Below, in pieces: positions 27,861-50,417 of a DNA stretch of 64,000 nucleotides. The translations under genes were made by a program, and so were the position numbers. Where the stretch lies: NCBI GenBank assembly GCA_026929865.2, contig CM049395.1, forward strand, positions 15,005,001 through 15,069,000. The letters are read 5' to 3'. Each line of letters begins with the position of its first letter. Within the stretch, counting starts at the first letter, position 1. This DNA comes from Hyperoplus lanceolatus (taxonomy: Eukaryota > Chordata > Actinopteri > Uranoscopiformes > Ammodytidae). A model generated the notes under the pieces. It was not told the DNA's origin and ran no database searches. It was given only the letters and a program-made list of their open reading frames with translations.

Positions 27861-28058
27861 TTCTGCGGCTGCGTTACTGTTCACTTGCGTGATCACAAAG
27901 TCACAGACGAGCCTCGTTAAATAGCCTAATATGAACATAGGCTATTTATGTCTGGTTGAAATGTAATTCTGCGGCTGCACACGATTGTTACTGTTCATTT
28001 GCGTGATCACAAAGTCACAGACGAGCATCGATCGTTCAATAACCTAATATGAATATAG
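27861..28058 (+). repeat. Two-unit tandem duplication, about 106-bp offset
   Basis: TTCTGCGGCTGC followed by GCGTGATCACAAAGTCACAG and CCTAATATGAA occurs twice, at about 27861-27940 and 27967-28058. The second unit carries a small insertion (ACACGATTG) and several substitutions, so the duplication is not recent. Confidence 0.85.
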
Positions 28059-28718
28059 AAATTATATAATAATTAAAACTGTGATCACTAGAGGACAAGG
28101 GATCTGGTAATAAATCAATCAGGATCTAGAATGGAAACTGTCACCTTATGTGTCAGACGTTAATGCGTTTCACCCCACATTTTAAAATGAGCTGTTTATT
28201 TTAATGTGTTCACCGAAGCATTTTGAGCCAGGCCGACCGCGGGGCACCACAAATGCATGGCTAGCAGTCTGCAACGGGTGGCATGCATTTTCAAAATGTT
28301 TGTGGAAATTTCTAGTATTACATGTAGGGGAGAACAGGGGAATCTGAGGCATCGGGTAATGTGAGCCACCCCCTGTATCTAGGCAACGGAAAACATTTGT
28401 GGTCATGTGAGATATATGTTTTCAAGCCCCTCTCATTTCCCCATGGCCCTGAAAGAGAGGACCTCATGGTGCTGTGGAAAGCATATTTTATTCACCAAAA
28501 TAGGTATTTTGCATGTAAAAGTACATTTTCTTGCTGTCAACTTAATCAATTGTTGTGCCAAAGCAAATGTATTCACGTAGAAAAACTTCTATCATACGTG
28601 TTGATGAACTACCAACATATGAAACCATGTGATGCTGATAACTGAAGATTAGCCTAAAATGCTAAGAGAGGTAGTTTTTTCTCAAATTGTGGTGGTGGGG
28701 GAAAGTGAGCCAAATGCT

Positions 28719-28755
28719 GTGGGGGAAAGTGAGCCACTGTCTCACTTTCCCCCAC
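28719..28755. repeat. 15-bp-arm hairpin inside the pogo-like element
   Basis: GTGGGGGAAAGTGAG, loop CCACTGT, then CTCACTTTCCCCCAC: perfect arms and a 7-nt loop. A further direct copy of the left arm lies just upstream at about 28694. Confidence 0.9.
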
Positions 28756-28854
28756 CATGAGGCACAAGTTAAGTTTAGTCTTAAACATATTTTAATGTAA
28801 TATTACATAACATATGTTTTATTTTAATGTCATACACATTGTAGAAAAGCCATC

Positions 28855-28929
28855 ATGCCAAGGAAATACACCAGGAAGACGACCTGGGGCAACCACACGG
28901 AAAGAGCACCTTCTCATTTTTCCCTGTAA
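28855..28929 (+). pseudogene. N-terminal remnant of a pogo-like transposase
   Basis: Frame begins MPRKYTRKTTWG and ends at TAA after 24 codons. Pogo-family transposases commonly start M-P-R-x-Y-x-R-K-T before a helix-turn-helix of the Psq/CENP-B type. The rest of the HTH and the whole DDE nuclease domain are absent, so no activity is expected. It lies centrally in the element at 28325-29509, as expected for an original open frame. The identification is by short motif only. Confidence 0.55.
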
Positions 28930-29509
28930 CCTTCAGGACTGGAATGTAGAGTAGGCCTAGTTGTAGAGTATGACAGGCTGATGTTATAATCCAGTTGGGT
29001 CTTCTCCTGTGTTCTGAGTCCCAGGCTGTTCTCGCTGGTTCTGATTGTCCTATGCTTTGACCCCCATACACTAGCTGGCTTTAATGGTCCTGTGTTCTGA
29101 CCCCCAGACTGTGTTCTAATCTAACTGGTTCTATCTTTCATTTGAATCTTATTAAAACCTTTTGAATTATAATATGTTGTATTTGATTTTGTTCAGAGTT
29201 ACTTTCAAGTGTTTAGAAAATTTGCTTTGCTTAATTGACCAAACCTCATCATTCTTTTACTAGTCCGACATTAGTTCTGGAATGTGTGGCTAGCTTTCAG
29301 GATTCTTACTGTAACAATATGTGTTGTTATGGTAGTTTCAGAGTGGAAAAAAGTAAGTGGATCAGTTTACCCCACAGCTGGGGTAAAGTGAGCCACATAA
29401 CAACTTTTTTTAAAACAATCGTATTTTCACTGCCCTTTGTCTTGAAAAAATTCTGCTAATGCCCATAAGCAAATGTAAAAAGTGGCTCAGATTACCCCGT
29501 TCTCCCCTA

Positions 29510-30650
29510 TATTGTTTTTATCCATTTGAGGAACCCTTCACCAATTCCAAACCGTTCCAAAATGTCAAACAAATAATTCCACTCAATTCGATCAAAGGCA
29601 TGTGTAGCAATGTAGAAGCATTTCTAATCAGTGTTGAACCTAGTGCTCTTGAACACAGCCTGCAAATGGCCCAGTCCCCTAATCAAGCCCCGTATATAAA
29701 GCAGGTGTGTTGTGCCAGTATGGTGTTGTCTCTGCTGTGGCTGGTGTTTTTAGAAGATGTACTGAACGTAATTTTAAACAAGCGCCCATTAATTTGGTAT
29801 TGTTTCTTTTAGCTTTAGGATAGCCCCCCTGTGACCGAGTGAATTTCATGCTTACCCCCAAACCCGTGGTGGTGAGTAGTTTGTAGGCCACACTAATTGA
29901 TTCAAGTATGCAGCATAGTGAGCCGAAGTTAACTTTATTTTCCTCCATGTTGTAGGTTCACTTGCTGCTGTTTTGCCTTAGTTTAGTATTTAGTTGTTTG
30001 TCTTTCTTTTGGAGTGTTTTGAACCAACTGGGGGTTAATTGTTGTTTTTGATTGATGTTTTAATAGTGATTTTGCTTTAGGCTGGAGCTGGGTGCCAAAC
30101 TGTAAGGAGGCTAGGCACCCCTGGTGAGGTCCCGTCACTTGCATGCAAGTTAAAGCACAGGGATATAACACGTTTTTCACCAGTTTTAGTGTGTAGTGAC
30201 TATTGATGTGAGGCACTTATGAGTGGTAGCACCCCTAGGCACTCCTCGGCGTAGTTTGCCTCTCAGCAGTTGGCCTCAGCTTTAGTCAGTTTGGTTTTGT
30301 TTAAGTTTGGGACTGCTATTTTAGATATTGTGACTTTTAGACATTCTATATAAATGAGTTTTAGCAATTTTGTATAATAAAGAATATTTTCTCTTTAGTT
30401 ATCTTGTTTATTCATTTTTACACACTAATCCCTTTTCATCCTTAGTAGTTCCAGTTCCTGCACATTCTATCGGTTTTCCATCAAAATAAATATTTGGTTT
30501 ATTTTGAATTCCCGTCTCTGTCTGTCATTTTAACGAATCTGTTTGCCTTATCAGCATTGTTAATATTATTCAACACCAAAGTTACATCCCTTATCTTTAC
30601 TTTATTTCCAGGGGTGTAACTCCCCTGGTGGCGTTGTCGGTACCCCCCCA
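29510..30650 (+). mobile_element. Possible LTR-retrotransposon long terminal repeat region
   Basis: Promoter-like and poly(A)-like signals occur in LTR order: GTATATAAAG at 29692, a second TATATAAA at 30347, AATAAA at 30376 and at 30485, and a primer-binding-site-like TGGTGGCGTTGTCGG at 30626-30640 after a small inverted repeat (CCAGGGG...CCCCTGG). I find no second copy in the window and no gag or pol sequence, and TG...CA ends cannot be fixed. It could equally be ordinary AT-rich DNA. Boundaries are approximate. Confidence 0.28.
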
Positions 30651-36118
<5,468 letters not shown>

Positions 36119-36620
36119 TTAAAGGTGAAGTAAGCGGTGTATTTATGTTAATATAAGTGGAAATCACTCTTTATTCATACAGTGATCACTTACATAATGT
36201 GCGTGTTTCATAAAGCCGATCTGTCAGTCAGCTGCTTTGCATGTAATCTGCAAATAAACTTATTGGAGTATCCCGAAATTTTTATCCAATCAGAAGAGAA
36301 AACGCTACAAACCGACACTCGTCTCACTCATATATACTAAAGACTCCATGGTCTCACTGCCGGTGCACGCCAGAGCAACAGATGGGTGAATGTGTATGCG
36401 CCTACAATGGCGGAGCAGATAAAAATCCTTCCCAATGTCTGTTTTGATGGTTTTTCTCATGTTTTATCACACTTATGGATCTGAGATGATGCTAGATAAC
36501 TTGCTGCTTGAAGACCGCAGTGCATTAATGTTGTGACGTAGGGACGAGCGAGGGGACTGCTAACTGCAGTAACTGATAGGAAGTTAGCAAAAAGAACCAT
36601 TCCGCTTACAGCACCTTTAA
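36119..36620 (+). mobile_element. TTAA-ended MITE, copy C (near full length)
   Basis: Left end TTAAAGGTGAAGTAAGCGGT and right end ATTCCGCTTACAGCACCTTTAA form inverted repeats, with TTAA at both tips. Length is 502 bp. It is the inverse of copy B and shares its right third with copy A. Internal landmarks include AATGGCGGAGCAGATAAAAA and GTCACGT-like GTGACGTAGGGACGAG. No long open frame is present. It lies 59 bp upstream of the hAT element, so the two form a transposon cluster. Confidence 0.9.
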
Positions 36621-36671
36621 GGGATCAAGGTGTGCTAAGACTTGGACTTTTACTTGCCCTTTAGTTATAGT

Positions 36672-36679
36672 GTGCACAC
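36672..36679 (+). repeat. Target-site duplication, left copy (GTGCACAC)
   Basis: Identical to 38070-38077 across the hAT insertion. The octamer is almost palindromic. Confidence 0.93.
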
Positions 36680-38069
36680 TAGGGGTGTAACGATACACGT
36701 ATTTGTACCGTACCGTGACGGTACAGGCACGTATTTGGTGTTACAGAGGTGGACCGCGGTCCGTTCGTGGCGTAGTCTACATAGCGTTAATATATGGCGA
36801 ATGTACAGGCTTGTTTTGCAGTGTGGAACTTAAAACTTGTAGTCGGAGTTCCCCCCGGACCATTTAGCCTCCGGCTCGCTCGCACGTGCGCAGTAGCAGC
36901 CAGCGAGAGTCTGTTATCTCCATAGTGAGCACAGCATAAGGGTGCAGTGTTGCTAACTTAGCAACTTTTCAGAGCCCTCTGGCGACTTTTTTTTTTAAAA
37001 AAGCGACTAGCGACAAATCTAGCTACTTTTTCTGGTGTTATTGGTGACTTTTGGAGACTCTGTTGCTAAAGCATGTATCGCTCTTTACTTCTAAACGAGC
37101 AGCGGCTGGCTCCCGAGGCTCCTGCCTCCTCCCAGAGCACTGACAGACGGCCGGGTCCTCACGCAGCAGTCCCTCCCAGCTGCGGTCAGAGCAGGAGATA
37201 CACACCTCTCCGCTCAAGGGTTCCGTTTGCATCACTATTAGCAGTTGTAGCAGCGTTCCCCCCTCTTCTACAGTCTATGAGTAGTGCAAATAAAGATGTT
37301 ATACAGTGCTTTCGAACAGAGAGCGAACTGCATGGCGAAAGACAACAGGAAACCGGAGCTTGCAGACGTACCCCTGTCATTCAAATCCCGCTTGAGGGAT
37401 AACTTCGGATTCCAGTAGAATTATGAAAACAGTGATAAACGTGTGGAACAATGTCGGCACACAGTTTATTGTTTCACCGCGATCGCCTATAGGAGCCAAC
37501 CATGGACATAAAGGGAGCCAAAACGTCGAACATGCATACGCATTTGAAAAGGCACCATCCAGGTCTTACTATCACCGTTACTGTGAAGAAAAATCGAGCT
37601 GTGCAAACATAGACAGTATTTTCTTTTTTAAACTGAAAATACATAAGGTGTCATTTAATTAATGCTGCAGTTGCACTTTTATTTGATAATTGTTATATTT
37701 ATAAGAGCACTTAGAGCTGCAGTAATATATATATTTTTTTTAAGTCAAAAATACCTTAAAGATGACATACCCTTTTTTTACATACCAGCTTACAGAGCCT
37801 GCTGAGCATTAACACTGGCTTTTTTTCACTGCAATTTTAGTTTATGCTGCACATTCACTAGTATTTAATATTTTTTTTATTTATTGGAGAATTGCAGCAG
37901 TATTCTTTTTAGATTTGTTAGGCCTATGCATTTTATTTGTATGTTACATACTGTCAGCTAGTTAAAACTGTTCATTCTCCCTTAACTATGAAACCGTACT
38001 GTACCGTACCGTGACTTCAAAACCGAGGTACGTACCGAACCGTGACTTTAGTGTACCGTTACACCCCTA
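36680..38069 (+). mobile_element. hAT DNA transposon with perfect 8-bp target duplication
   Basis: Ends are TAGGGGTGTAACGATACACG and, inverted, TAGGGGTGTAACGGTACAC. The element is bounded by GTGCACAC on both sides (36672-36679 and 38070-38077), an exact 8-bp target duplication diagnostic of the hAT superfamily. Subterminal words CCGTACCGTGAC recur near both ends (36709 and about 38001). Length is 1390 bp, shorter than autonomous hAT elements of roughly 3 kb or more. The interior keeps a decayed BED zinc-finger coding region but no recognisable RNase-H-like catalytic core or dimerisation region, so it is nonautonomous. Confidence 0.93.
37380..37612 (+). pseudogene. Decayed BED-type zinc finger of a hAT transposase
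   Basis: In one frame, FKSRLRDNFGFQ then a stop (37380-37418), and TVYCFTAIAY further on (37461-37490), correspond to the W/F-x-x-F-G-F and cysteine part of a BED finger. After a frameshift, an ATG at 37502 opens a 36-codon frame containing GAKTSNMHTHLKRHHPG, the classic C-terminal H-x-x-x-x-H part of the same finger. One of the two zinc cysteines appears to be lost. At least one stop and one frameshift separate the parts, so this is not functional. BED fingers are the N-terminal DNA-binding domain of hAT transposases and of the host ZBED proteins derived from them; the position inside a hAT element favours the former. Confidence 0.78.
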
Positions 38070-38077
38070 GTGCACAC
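38070..38077 (+). repeat. Target-site duplication, right copy (GTGCACAC)
   Basis: Identical to 36672-36679. Confidence 0.93.
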
Positions 38078-39670
38078 ATACAATAACATGCAACCTCCCC
38101 CCTGCCCCTTCTGAAAAACATTTTCAGAATCACAAACACTAACACACAGGTATCTTCAGAGAGACAGTGGCACTTGAACACAGAAACCCGCCCTCCTTAA
38201 AAGTGATAATTTGGCACGTAAGCTGATAATAATGACCCTTCAGAGAGATTTGTCAGCCCATTAAAGATGTAATGTATATCTCCTCACTGTCTGTTGACGT
38301 GTATGCAAACAGCCCTTGCGTGTTTGAGTGAGTCTAAGGTTCCTGTGGGAGCTCCCTGTACGTGCCTGCTCAGTGCCATAGCCAGGATGGATGGCAGCTC
38401 AATTGAATAAAGGGGCTCACCGCTGCACAATACAGCCAACGTGCTGAATTCACAATGAGGACTGGATTTACAGCCCCCCCCGTCTGTGTGTCTGAATTAG
38501 CATTTCTAACCCCCTTTCCTCTGCGTGTGTACGTGCGTTTGTGCTTTCATCTCCAACTGGGACCTCTCCATAAATGCTACAGGCAATAAATCCCAAAACC
38601 CCAGGGGGAAATATTGGTCTTGTTACGGGGGCAGTGTCCATGCTTTAGTGGACCGCCGCCCACACTAAGAGTTTGTGAAAGGGAATAGTGAAAAAGAGGC
38701 CATTGTCAGAGCTATATCAGATACATTCTGCTTTCATAAAAAAACTGGGTTGCTGTGGGCGTGGTGGGATGGAGTTACGTCCAAAGAAGCACCGGAGAAA
38801 AAGGAAATAGCTGGAGAAAAAGCAAGAGAAGAGGTGGAATGAAGGGCTAATTTAAAGGCACTGACATGTAAGGTTACAGTCAGCATTTCTTTCGCAGCTC
38901 AACAAAAAAAATACAAGGTTATTCTGACAATCTGTCACGGCCCATGCAGGAGAACATGAAGGATAGCATCCAGCCAGTCCTCCCATGCTTGCTAAATATT
39001 CATTACACCAGTGTTCATGCCTAGCAGCAGTCACAGCTGACGTCTTTGTTTGAAAGTTGCTGTCATTTCAATGTGAAAATGTGCTCCAAAGTTGAGAGGA
39101 GATTGTCTCGAAAGAGCTCCCACAGCATCGGTGTGGAAACAATAATTCCACACCTGCCATCATTATGCTCCCGGTTTCCATGGCATTTTCAAATTCTCTA
39201 CAACAATAACCCACAAAAAGGCTAATTGCATGCTGCAAAAGCGGCCGCTCCTCTAAAGATTTTTACGTCTGTCTCGGAGAGGGCAGGATGCTTGATTCGA
39301 CTCAAACTGACTTCAGGAATAAGAAAAAAAAATCTATATAAATTAGCTATAAAAATAATGTTGGGATATCAGTGAGTGTATCTTCACACACTGTACAGAC
39401 TGCTCTAAGCATTATTCTCACTTACAGACAACTGACCGAGAGAATGCGGAGATCAATTTGTCTCAGTCTGTTTCTGCTGTGAATGGAGCCCAAATTCCTT
39501 ATCTCCTCAGAACACTGTAACTCCCTGCCTGCTCCGAGCCGCGATGCTTTCATTATTTGCCTGAGAATCAGTATTTAGGGAAGAAGAAAAAAAAGATTCA
39601 ACAGAATGTGGCATTATCTGAGCGGTGCTAAACACTCCAGCTGTGTGACATACGGCAACTTGGAAAGACT

Positions 39671-39671
<1 letters not shown>
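38078..39671. other. Unique noncoding DNA with a short hairpin
   Basis: No gene recognised. A C run occurs at 38473-38480. The perfect inverted repeat at 39130-39154 is listed separately. The surrounding 39.0-39.3 kb is free of simple repeats. Confidence 0.5.
39130..39154. repeat. Small perfect hairpin, 9-bp arms
   Basis: GGTGTGGAA, loop ACAATAA, TTCCACACC. Possible cruciform or inverted binding site; arms of this length do arise by chance in 64 kb. Confidence 0.8.

Positions 39672-39762
<91 letters not shown>
39672..39762. repeat. (GT)45 microsatellite
   Basis: Pure tract of about 91 bp. Together with the CA array at 39915 it forms a 90-bp-arm inverted repeat with a 152-bp spacer. Confidence 0.98.
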
Positions 39763-39763
<1 letters not shown>

Positions 39764-39914
39764 TTGAACGTGTTATGGACTTGCATAAGCAAGCATGTGG
39801 TGGAAATGCAAGCAATCACTGAGCTGAGTGAACGAGAGGTTCAGGAGCAAGTTGGTTAAGTGTATCTGCACAGAGCCCATCCAAGGAAGCTCTCTGAAAA
39901 AAAACAATAGAGCG

Positions 39915-43979
<4,065 letters not shown>

Positions 43980-44968
43980 TAGGCCTTTCACACCACCGCG
44001 AAATCGGAGCTAGAGCCAGTGTTTTGGTTTCACAATGCCAGAGAGCCGGCTCCGGGCTGTAAAAACCGGTTCAACTCAAACCCCAGGATTGAGCAGGGTT
44101 TGAGGTAAGAACTGCTTGCGCCAGCGGCCGGGGGAGGGATTATCCCATGATTATCCTGACCAACCAGACCAACTCAAACCTCATGCCCGCCATATTTAAA
44201 AAACACCGTTACTACGAGACGTAAACATACATAATTACCGAACGTAGCGATCAAATTGACCGGCGAAAATACGCTGTATGGGTCCTGTTTGCAAAGTAGG
44301 GTGACCAGATCCCAATTCACCAGATGTTGGACAAAGACTACGTTTGTGCGGGACAATGTGCTGTTTCTTTTAGCAAAATAAACTTGTGTCACCACCGGTA
44401 ATGCCAGAGACACGGCTTTCTATATTGAAAAACACTATCTTTAGATTAGCGCGCAGCAGTTAAGATACAAATAGAGCATTAAGGCTGCGGCTTCACATTA
44501 AAAGCATTTCACTGGCTTCACATTAGCATTTCTCTGGACAAACGTGAGTTGGCTTTTATTTTGAAGTAACATGAAAGTAAACGCTGAAGCAGGCAGCACC
44601 TTCACAGCATGGACATATAAACACAGAGCCCACTGAGCCGAGCAGCATGACAAACGGAGACACACACACACACACACACACAGATAAAGTGAGAGCCAAC
44701 ACGTGTAAAAATAAGATGTATTCGCCGCTGTTGCTGTGCTTAAAGCTAGCGCTAGCTTTGGCGTTAGCCACGAGAGCAGCGGCGTCAGGCGACGTACACA
44801 CACGTTTACAGTGACGTCATGACGTTGCTCTCTTGCCGGCTCCATGGCTGGCTCTGGTAGTTGTGAAACCAACCGGTTCATAACTGGGATAAGGCTGTAA
44901 CCAGTTTTGAACTGGCCCCAGCACCAGCCCGGAACTGGCTCATAGTTCTTTTTGGTGTGAAAGGCCTA
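43980..44968 (+). mobile_element. Nonautonomous DNA transposon, about 1 kb, TAGGCCTTTCACACCA ends
   Basis: Perfect 16-bp inverted ends: TAGGCCTTTCACACCA at 43980-43995 and its reverse complement at 44953-44968. Subterminal CCGGTTC/GAACCGG words recur near both sides. The inside holds AGGGTGACCAGATCCC at about 44300, which itself looks like the tip of another element, a (CA)11 tract (about 44661-44682), an 18-bp palindrome AAAGCTAGCGCTAGCTTT (44742-44759) and a CRE-type TGACGTCA (44812-44819). Flanks show either TGT on both sides (3-bp duplication) or TA on both sides if the TIR is taken to start at GGCC, so superfamily (PIF/Harbinger-like or other) is unresolved. No transposase remains. Confidence 0.83.
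44742..44759. repeat. 18-bp perfect palindrome inside the 44-kb transposon
   Basis: AAAGCTAGCGCTAGCTTT with no spacer. Possible element-specific protein site or recombination relic. Confidence 0.85.
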
Positions 44969-47291
<2,323 letters not shown>

Positions 47292-47339
<48 letters not shown>

Positions 47340-47346
47340 ACACACA
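47292..47346. repeat. (CA)n microsatellite
   Basis: CA tract of about 55 bp with one G interruption at 47335. Confidence 0.96.
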
Positions 47347-48390
47347 TGCATGTGAACCTGAATACAACGGCAGAGAGAGTGGATTTGTGCTGTTTATTCA
47401 ATATTGCCGAGAATACCAATGCTTTAAGCCACCTGGGTAAACAGGTTATTGCCATATCAATCATTTACAACGACATCCAATGGTCGAAACCACAGACAAT
47501 ATTGACCAACAGACTGACAGAGATGAATGCGGCTGCACATAAACAGGCCTATATCCACCAGCTCCTCTACATATCCCCCTCTCCAGACAGTCATTCTTCT
47601 CCACTCTTTCAATCATCTATTTCCTTTTCTGTTTTTTATTTATTTTATCCTTTCTCTTCTCTCTATTCTTCTCATTATTTATTCATTTTAGCAAATATCG
47701 TGTATGTGAGTTGTGACTTCAGCCTGACCCTTGCTTGGCCTGAGAGTTGGATTATATAAAGCTTTAACCAAAACATTGAATAGAGAAATAATGATTATAT
47801 TGTAATGACTTATAATTGACTCCAGTTGAAGCCAGCTGATTTGGTTGAAGATGCCATTACATTGAGAGTAAAGGTCAAAATTGATTGACATGACAAATTA
47901 ATGTTCAGGATGCAACTAATTATACGACCACAGAGGTACAATAATAGCTGAGCTTTTTTCATTTAAACATCAAATGCACATTCAAGTTTACACAGAGTCA
48001 AATTCATCTGGACACAACGGTGCGAAGTTCAGAATTAAATGTCGGTGAGAACAACAACACCTTGTGACACAAACATGACAATTACAGTAGGACAAAACAA
48101 TTGCATCAGTGCTGCAGTTGACAAGCCTGATTGACGTTAGCTAGCATTAGTGAAAAGTACAATATATGGGCAAACGCTAAACACGTTGGCTGTAGTGAAA
48201 GAGAAAACATTGTGGGTAAAGAAATCCATCAACATGTCCTCCAAAGGGAAAATACAAAATTGGCAAACATGACTGGCAGAAATGATTACATGTTAGTGAA
48301 AGTGAATGATGGACTGCATTGATAAAACAATGCATCTGCGTTGATCTGTCAGGCTGCCATTTTTTGCAGGCCGCAATGGTAAATTGGAAC
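47347..48390. other. Unique or old repetitive DNA
   Basis: No gene recognised; a pyrimidine-rich run lies at about 47565-47690. The part just before 48400 may belong to the retroposon whose tail is listed next. Confidence 0.4.
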
Positions 48391-48465
48391 TTGTTTTGAA
48401 TGACTTGCCTTTATAAATAAAGATGAATAAATAAATATATAAAATATATAAAAATAAATATTTTT
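48391..48465 (+). repeat. Retroposon-like 3' tail (LINE or SINE remnant)
   Basis: GACTTGCCTTTATAAATAAAG followed by GATG and A/T-rich AATAAAT repeats. The core CCTNTATAAATAAAG closely matches the 3' tail of the SINE at 17228-17494 (CCTGTATAAATAAAGG), which suggests that both were copied by the same LINE family. No A/B box is present upstream, so this is a 5'-truncated LINE copy or another SINE type. Confidence 0.5.
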
Positions 48466-50417
48466 GGGAAGAATTCAGGAATTAACTAAACTTCATTTGT
48501 GCTACCGAGTTTGTTCTGGCAAAACACTGATAAGCATTTACAGGAGTCATTCCAAGTAAATTACATGACACATCGACAGGATTCCATGAACATGCCTTCT
48601 TTTTTTTAAAATTTCAAACGGAATCATGCTTTATTTCATAAGTTCAACATCTACTTTAAAAAGTTGCTCATAAAGCTTCAGAGTTGAAGGAAGCGGCAAG
48701 TCATGTCATCTAAAGCACTCCCATTAGCTCAGTGATTGGGCCGGCTTCCAGCTCCCATGGTCAATTACTTTCCAGTGGCTGTCGTCCAGACTTAAATTTC
48801 AAAGGCTGGCGTTAAGAGGATGATAGAGATCCATACTTGAAAGAAATCATTTCTTTGAATTCTCACCCTTTCCAGGTACTTTTCATATGTATTTACTGCT
48901 GTGTATCTACATGACAGTCACCAAAATACACTTAATTGGCTTTTCATTTTGAAAATTAATTCAAATGAGTTCCAGTTCATTTGTTTTATGCACAGCTGTG
49001 CTACACGCCCGGCTATGATATCCCATGATTAATAGTTTGATAGTTCTCATTGGGTAACTGTACAGGTTACAGTATTTGTATTTCCTTTTAGTACTTCCCA
49101 ATGGATTTTTATCTTTACTGTAAAGGTAAATGTGTTGAGCAAGGAGGGAAGGAAGGAGATGTTTTAATGATAACTCTATCCCCCTGTGGATGAGGGACCA
49201 GATGAGTAAATCAAGTGAAACCAAGTGTTAAATGCATGAGAGTAGAGCTGATATATTATTGATGACCCATGGCATTGCAATCCCCCACCCTCACACACAC
49301 ACACTTACATAGACAAATACAAATACACACCTAGTAAAAAATGATGTTCACAGGCCAGCATACTTCATCTGCATCTTTTATTCCCTTTGTCTGTCAGTTA
49401 CCAAACCCTCAAGGTACCGTTACATAGCCTAAAAGCTTTGGTTGCTAATTCTGTATCACAGTAACACGTCATTCCTTTCTAAATATGGAATAGTTCATAC
49501 TGGATTGTAAGACAGTTACTAATGAGCCATTATTAAAAGAAACGTTCTCTTAGAATCCATTTTCTGTGTTACTGTTTACTGTAGCAGAAACTCATGCAAT
49601 TCATTTGGTTTGAACACAGACCTCTAACCATGTTGCCCTTCAATTTTGTGCAACGGCAAAAAAGCTCAAAAATAAAAATCAATTATTTCTCATTACATCC
49701 TCGTCCCACCTCCTTTGAGTGACTTTTACTTAATTGGAATGTGATATTAACATATTTTCATAAAATAGCTAAAGGAAAAGAAAAAAAAAACAATGATAGG
49801 AATTACACATCCTGTCATCAATCAAAGGCGAGGCAAAAAGTGTGCTGAAGGATATGTATAACCTCTATTTGCCTTGCTTTGCCTGCCTTGTTATTTCACT
49901 GCTCACCCGTGCACCGCCGTGCAGATTCACAGCTGGAAGCACAACCACAAACTCTGACTATAACCATTTACAAAACCCAAAGTTGTGTACACGTGCCATG
50001 TTCATCAAGGGCAACACAAAAGCTCAATAAAATGAGGGTAACACAAAGAAAACTGTTTCATTCTCCCCCATTATTATTCTCTTAACCTGGGGGGGCCAGT
50101 TCCACGAGTCCCTGTCACTGCTAACTTTCACTGCTGGTCTTAGGAGTGTGTGGACAACCATGTGTCACCTCCAATACAGAGGCCTGCTATTTATTCTCCC
50201 CTGTCAGTGAGGAGATTCATTGGGAGGGTGTAATGTCTGTTTAAAAAAAATGAAAAAGGGCTGCAATGGTGTGACACTTTTCCAAGTTATCTTGACTGCT
50301 ATATCAAGCCCATCTTCCACACTGGTGACCTGACCAACCAGTAGACATTGCTAGAGTAGCAACACACTATTGTCATAAGTAACCCACATGGATCTATATT
50401 GTGAGTTGCACTTTTCT
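48466..50417. other. Unique noncoding DNA
   Basis: No gene recognised. Short CA run at about 49293-49304 and an A-rich run near 49780. Confidence 0.5.

Larger units (their letters stand above)
28325..29509 (+). mobile_element. Pogo-like (Tc1/mariner superfamily) DNA transposon, internally deleted
   Basis: Inverted ends GGGGAGAACAGGGGAATCTG and, read from the right, GGGGAGAACGGGGTAATCTG match at about 22 of 25 bases. Both are bordered by TA, the target duplication of Tc1/mariner elements. GTGAGCCA recurs in direct orientation at 28361, 28705, 28729 and 29388, with related words in both ends, which would suit transposase-binding subterminal repeats. A start codon at 28855 opens MPRKYTRKT, the typical N-terminus of pogo-type transposases, but the frame stops after 24 codons and the catalytic DDE region is missing. 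Length is 1185 bp. The superfamily call rests on TA flanks plus that short peptide. Confidence 0.72.

Noticed and set aside
28719-28755. MicroRNA precursor from the 15-bp hairpin
   Set aside because: The stem is too short, the loop is 7 nt, and it is explained by inverted copies of the transposon's own GTGAGCCA-type repeats.
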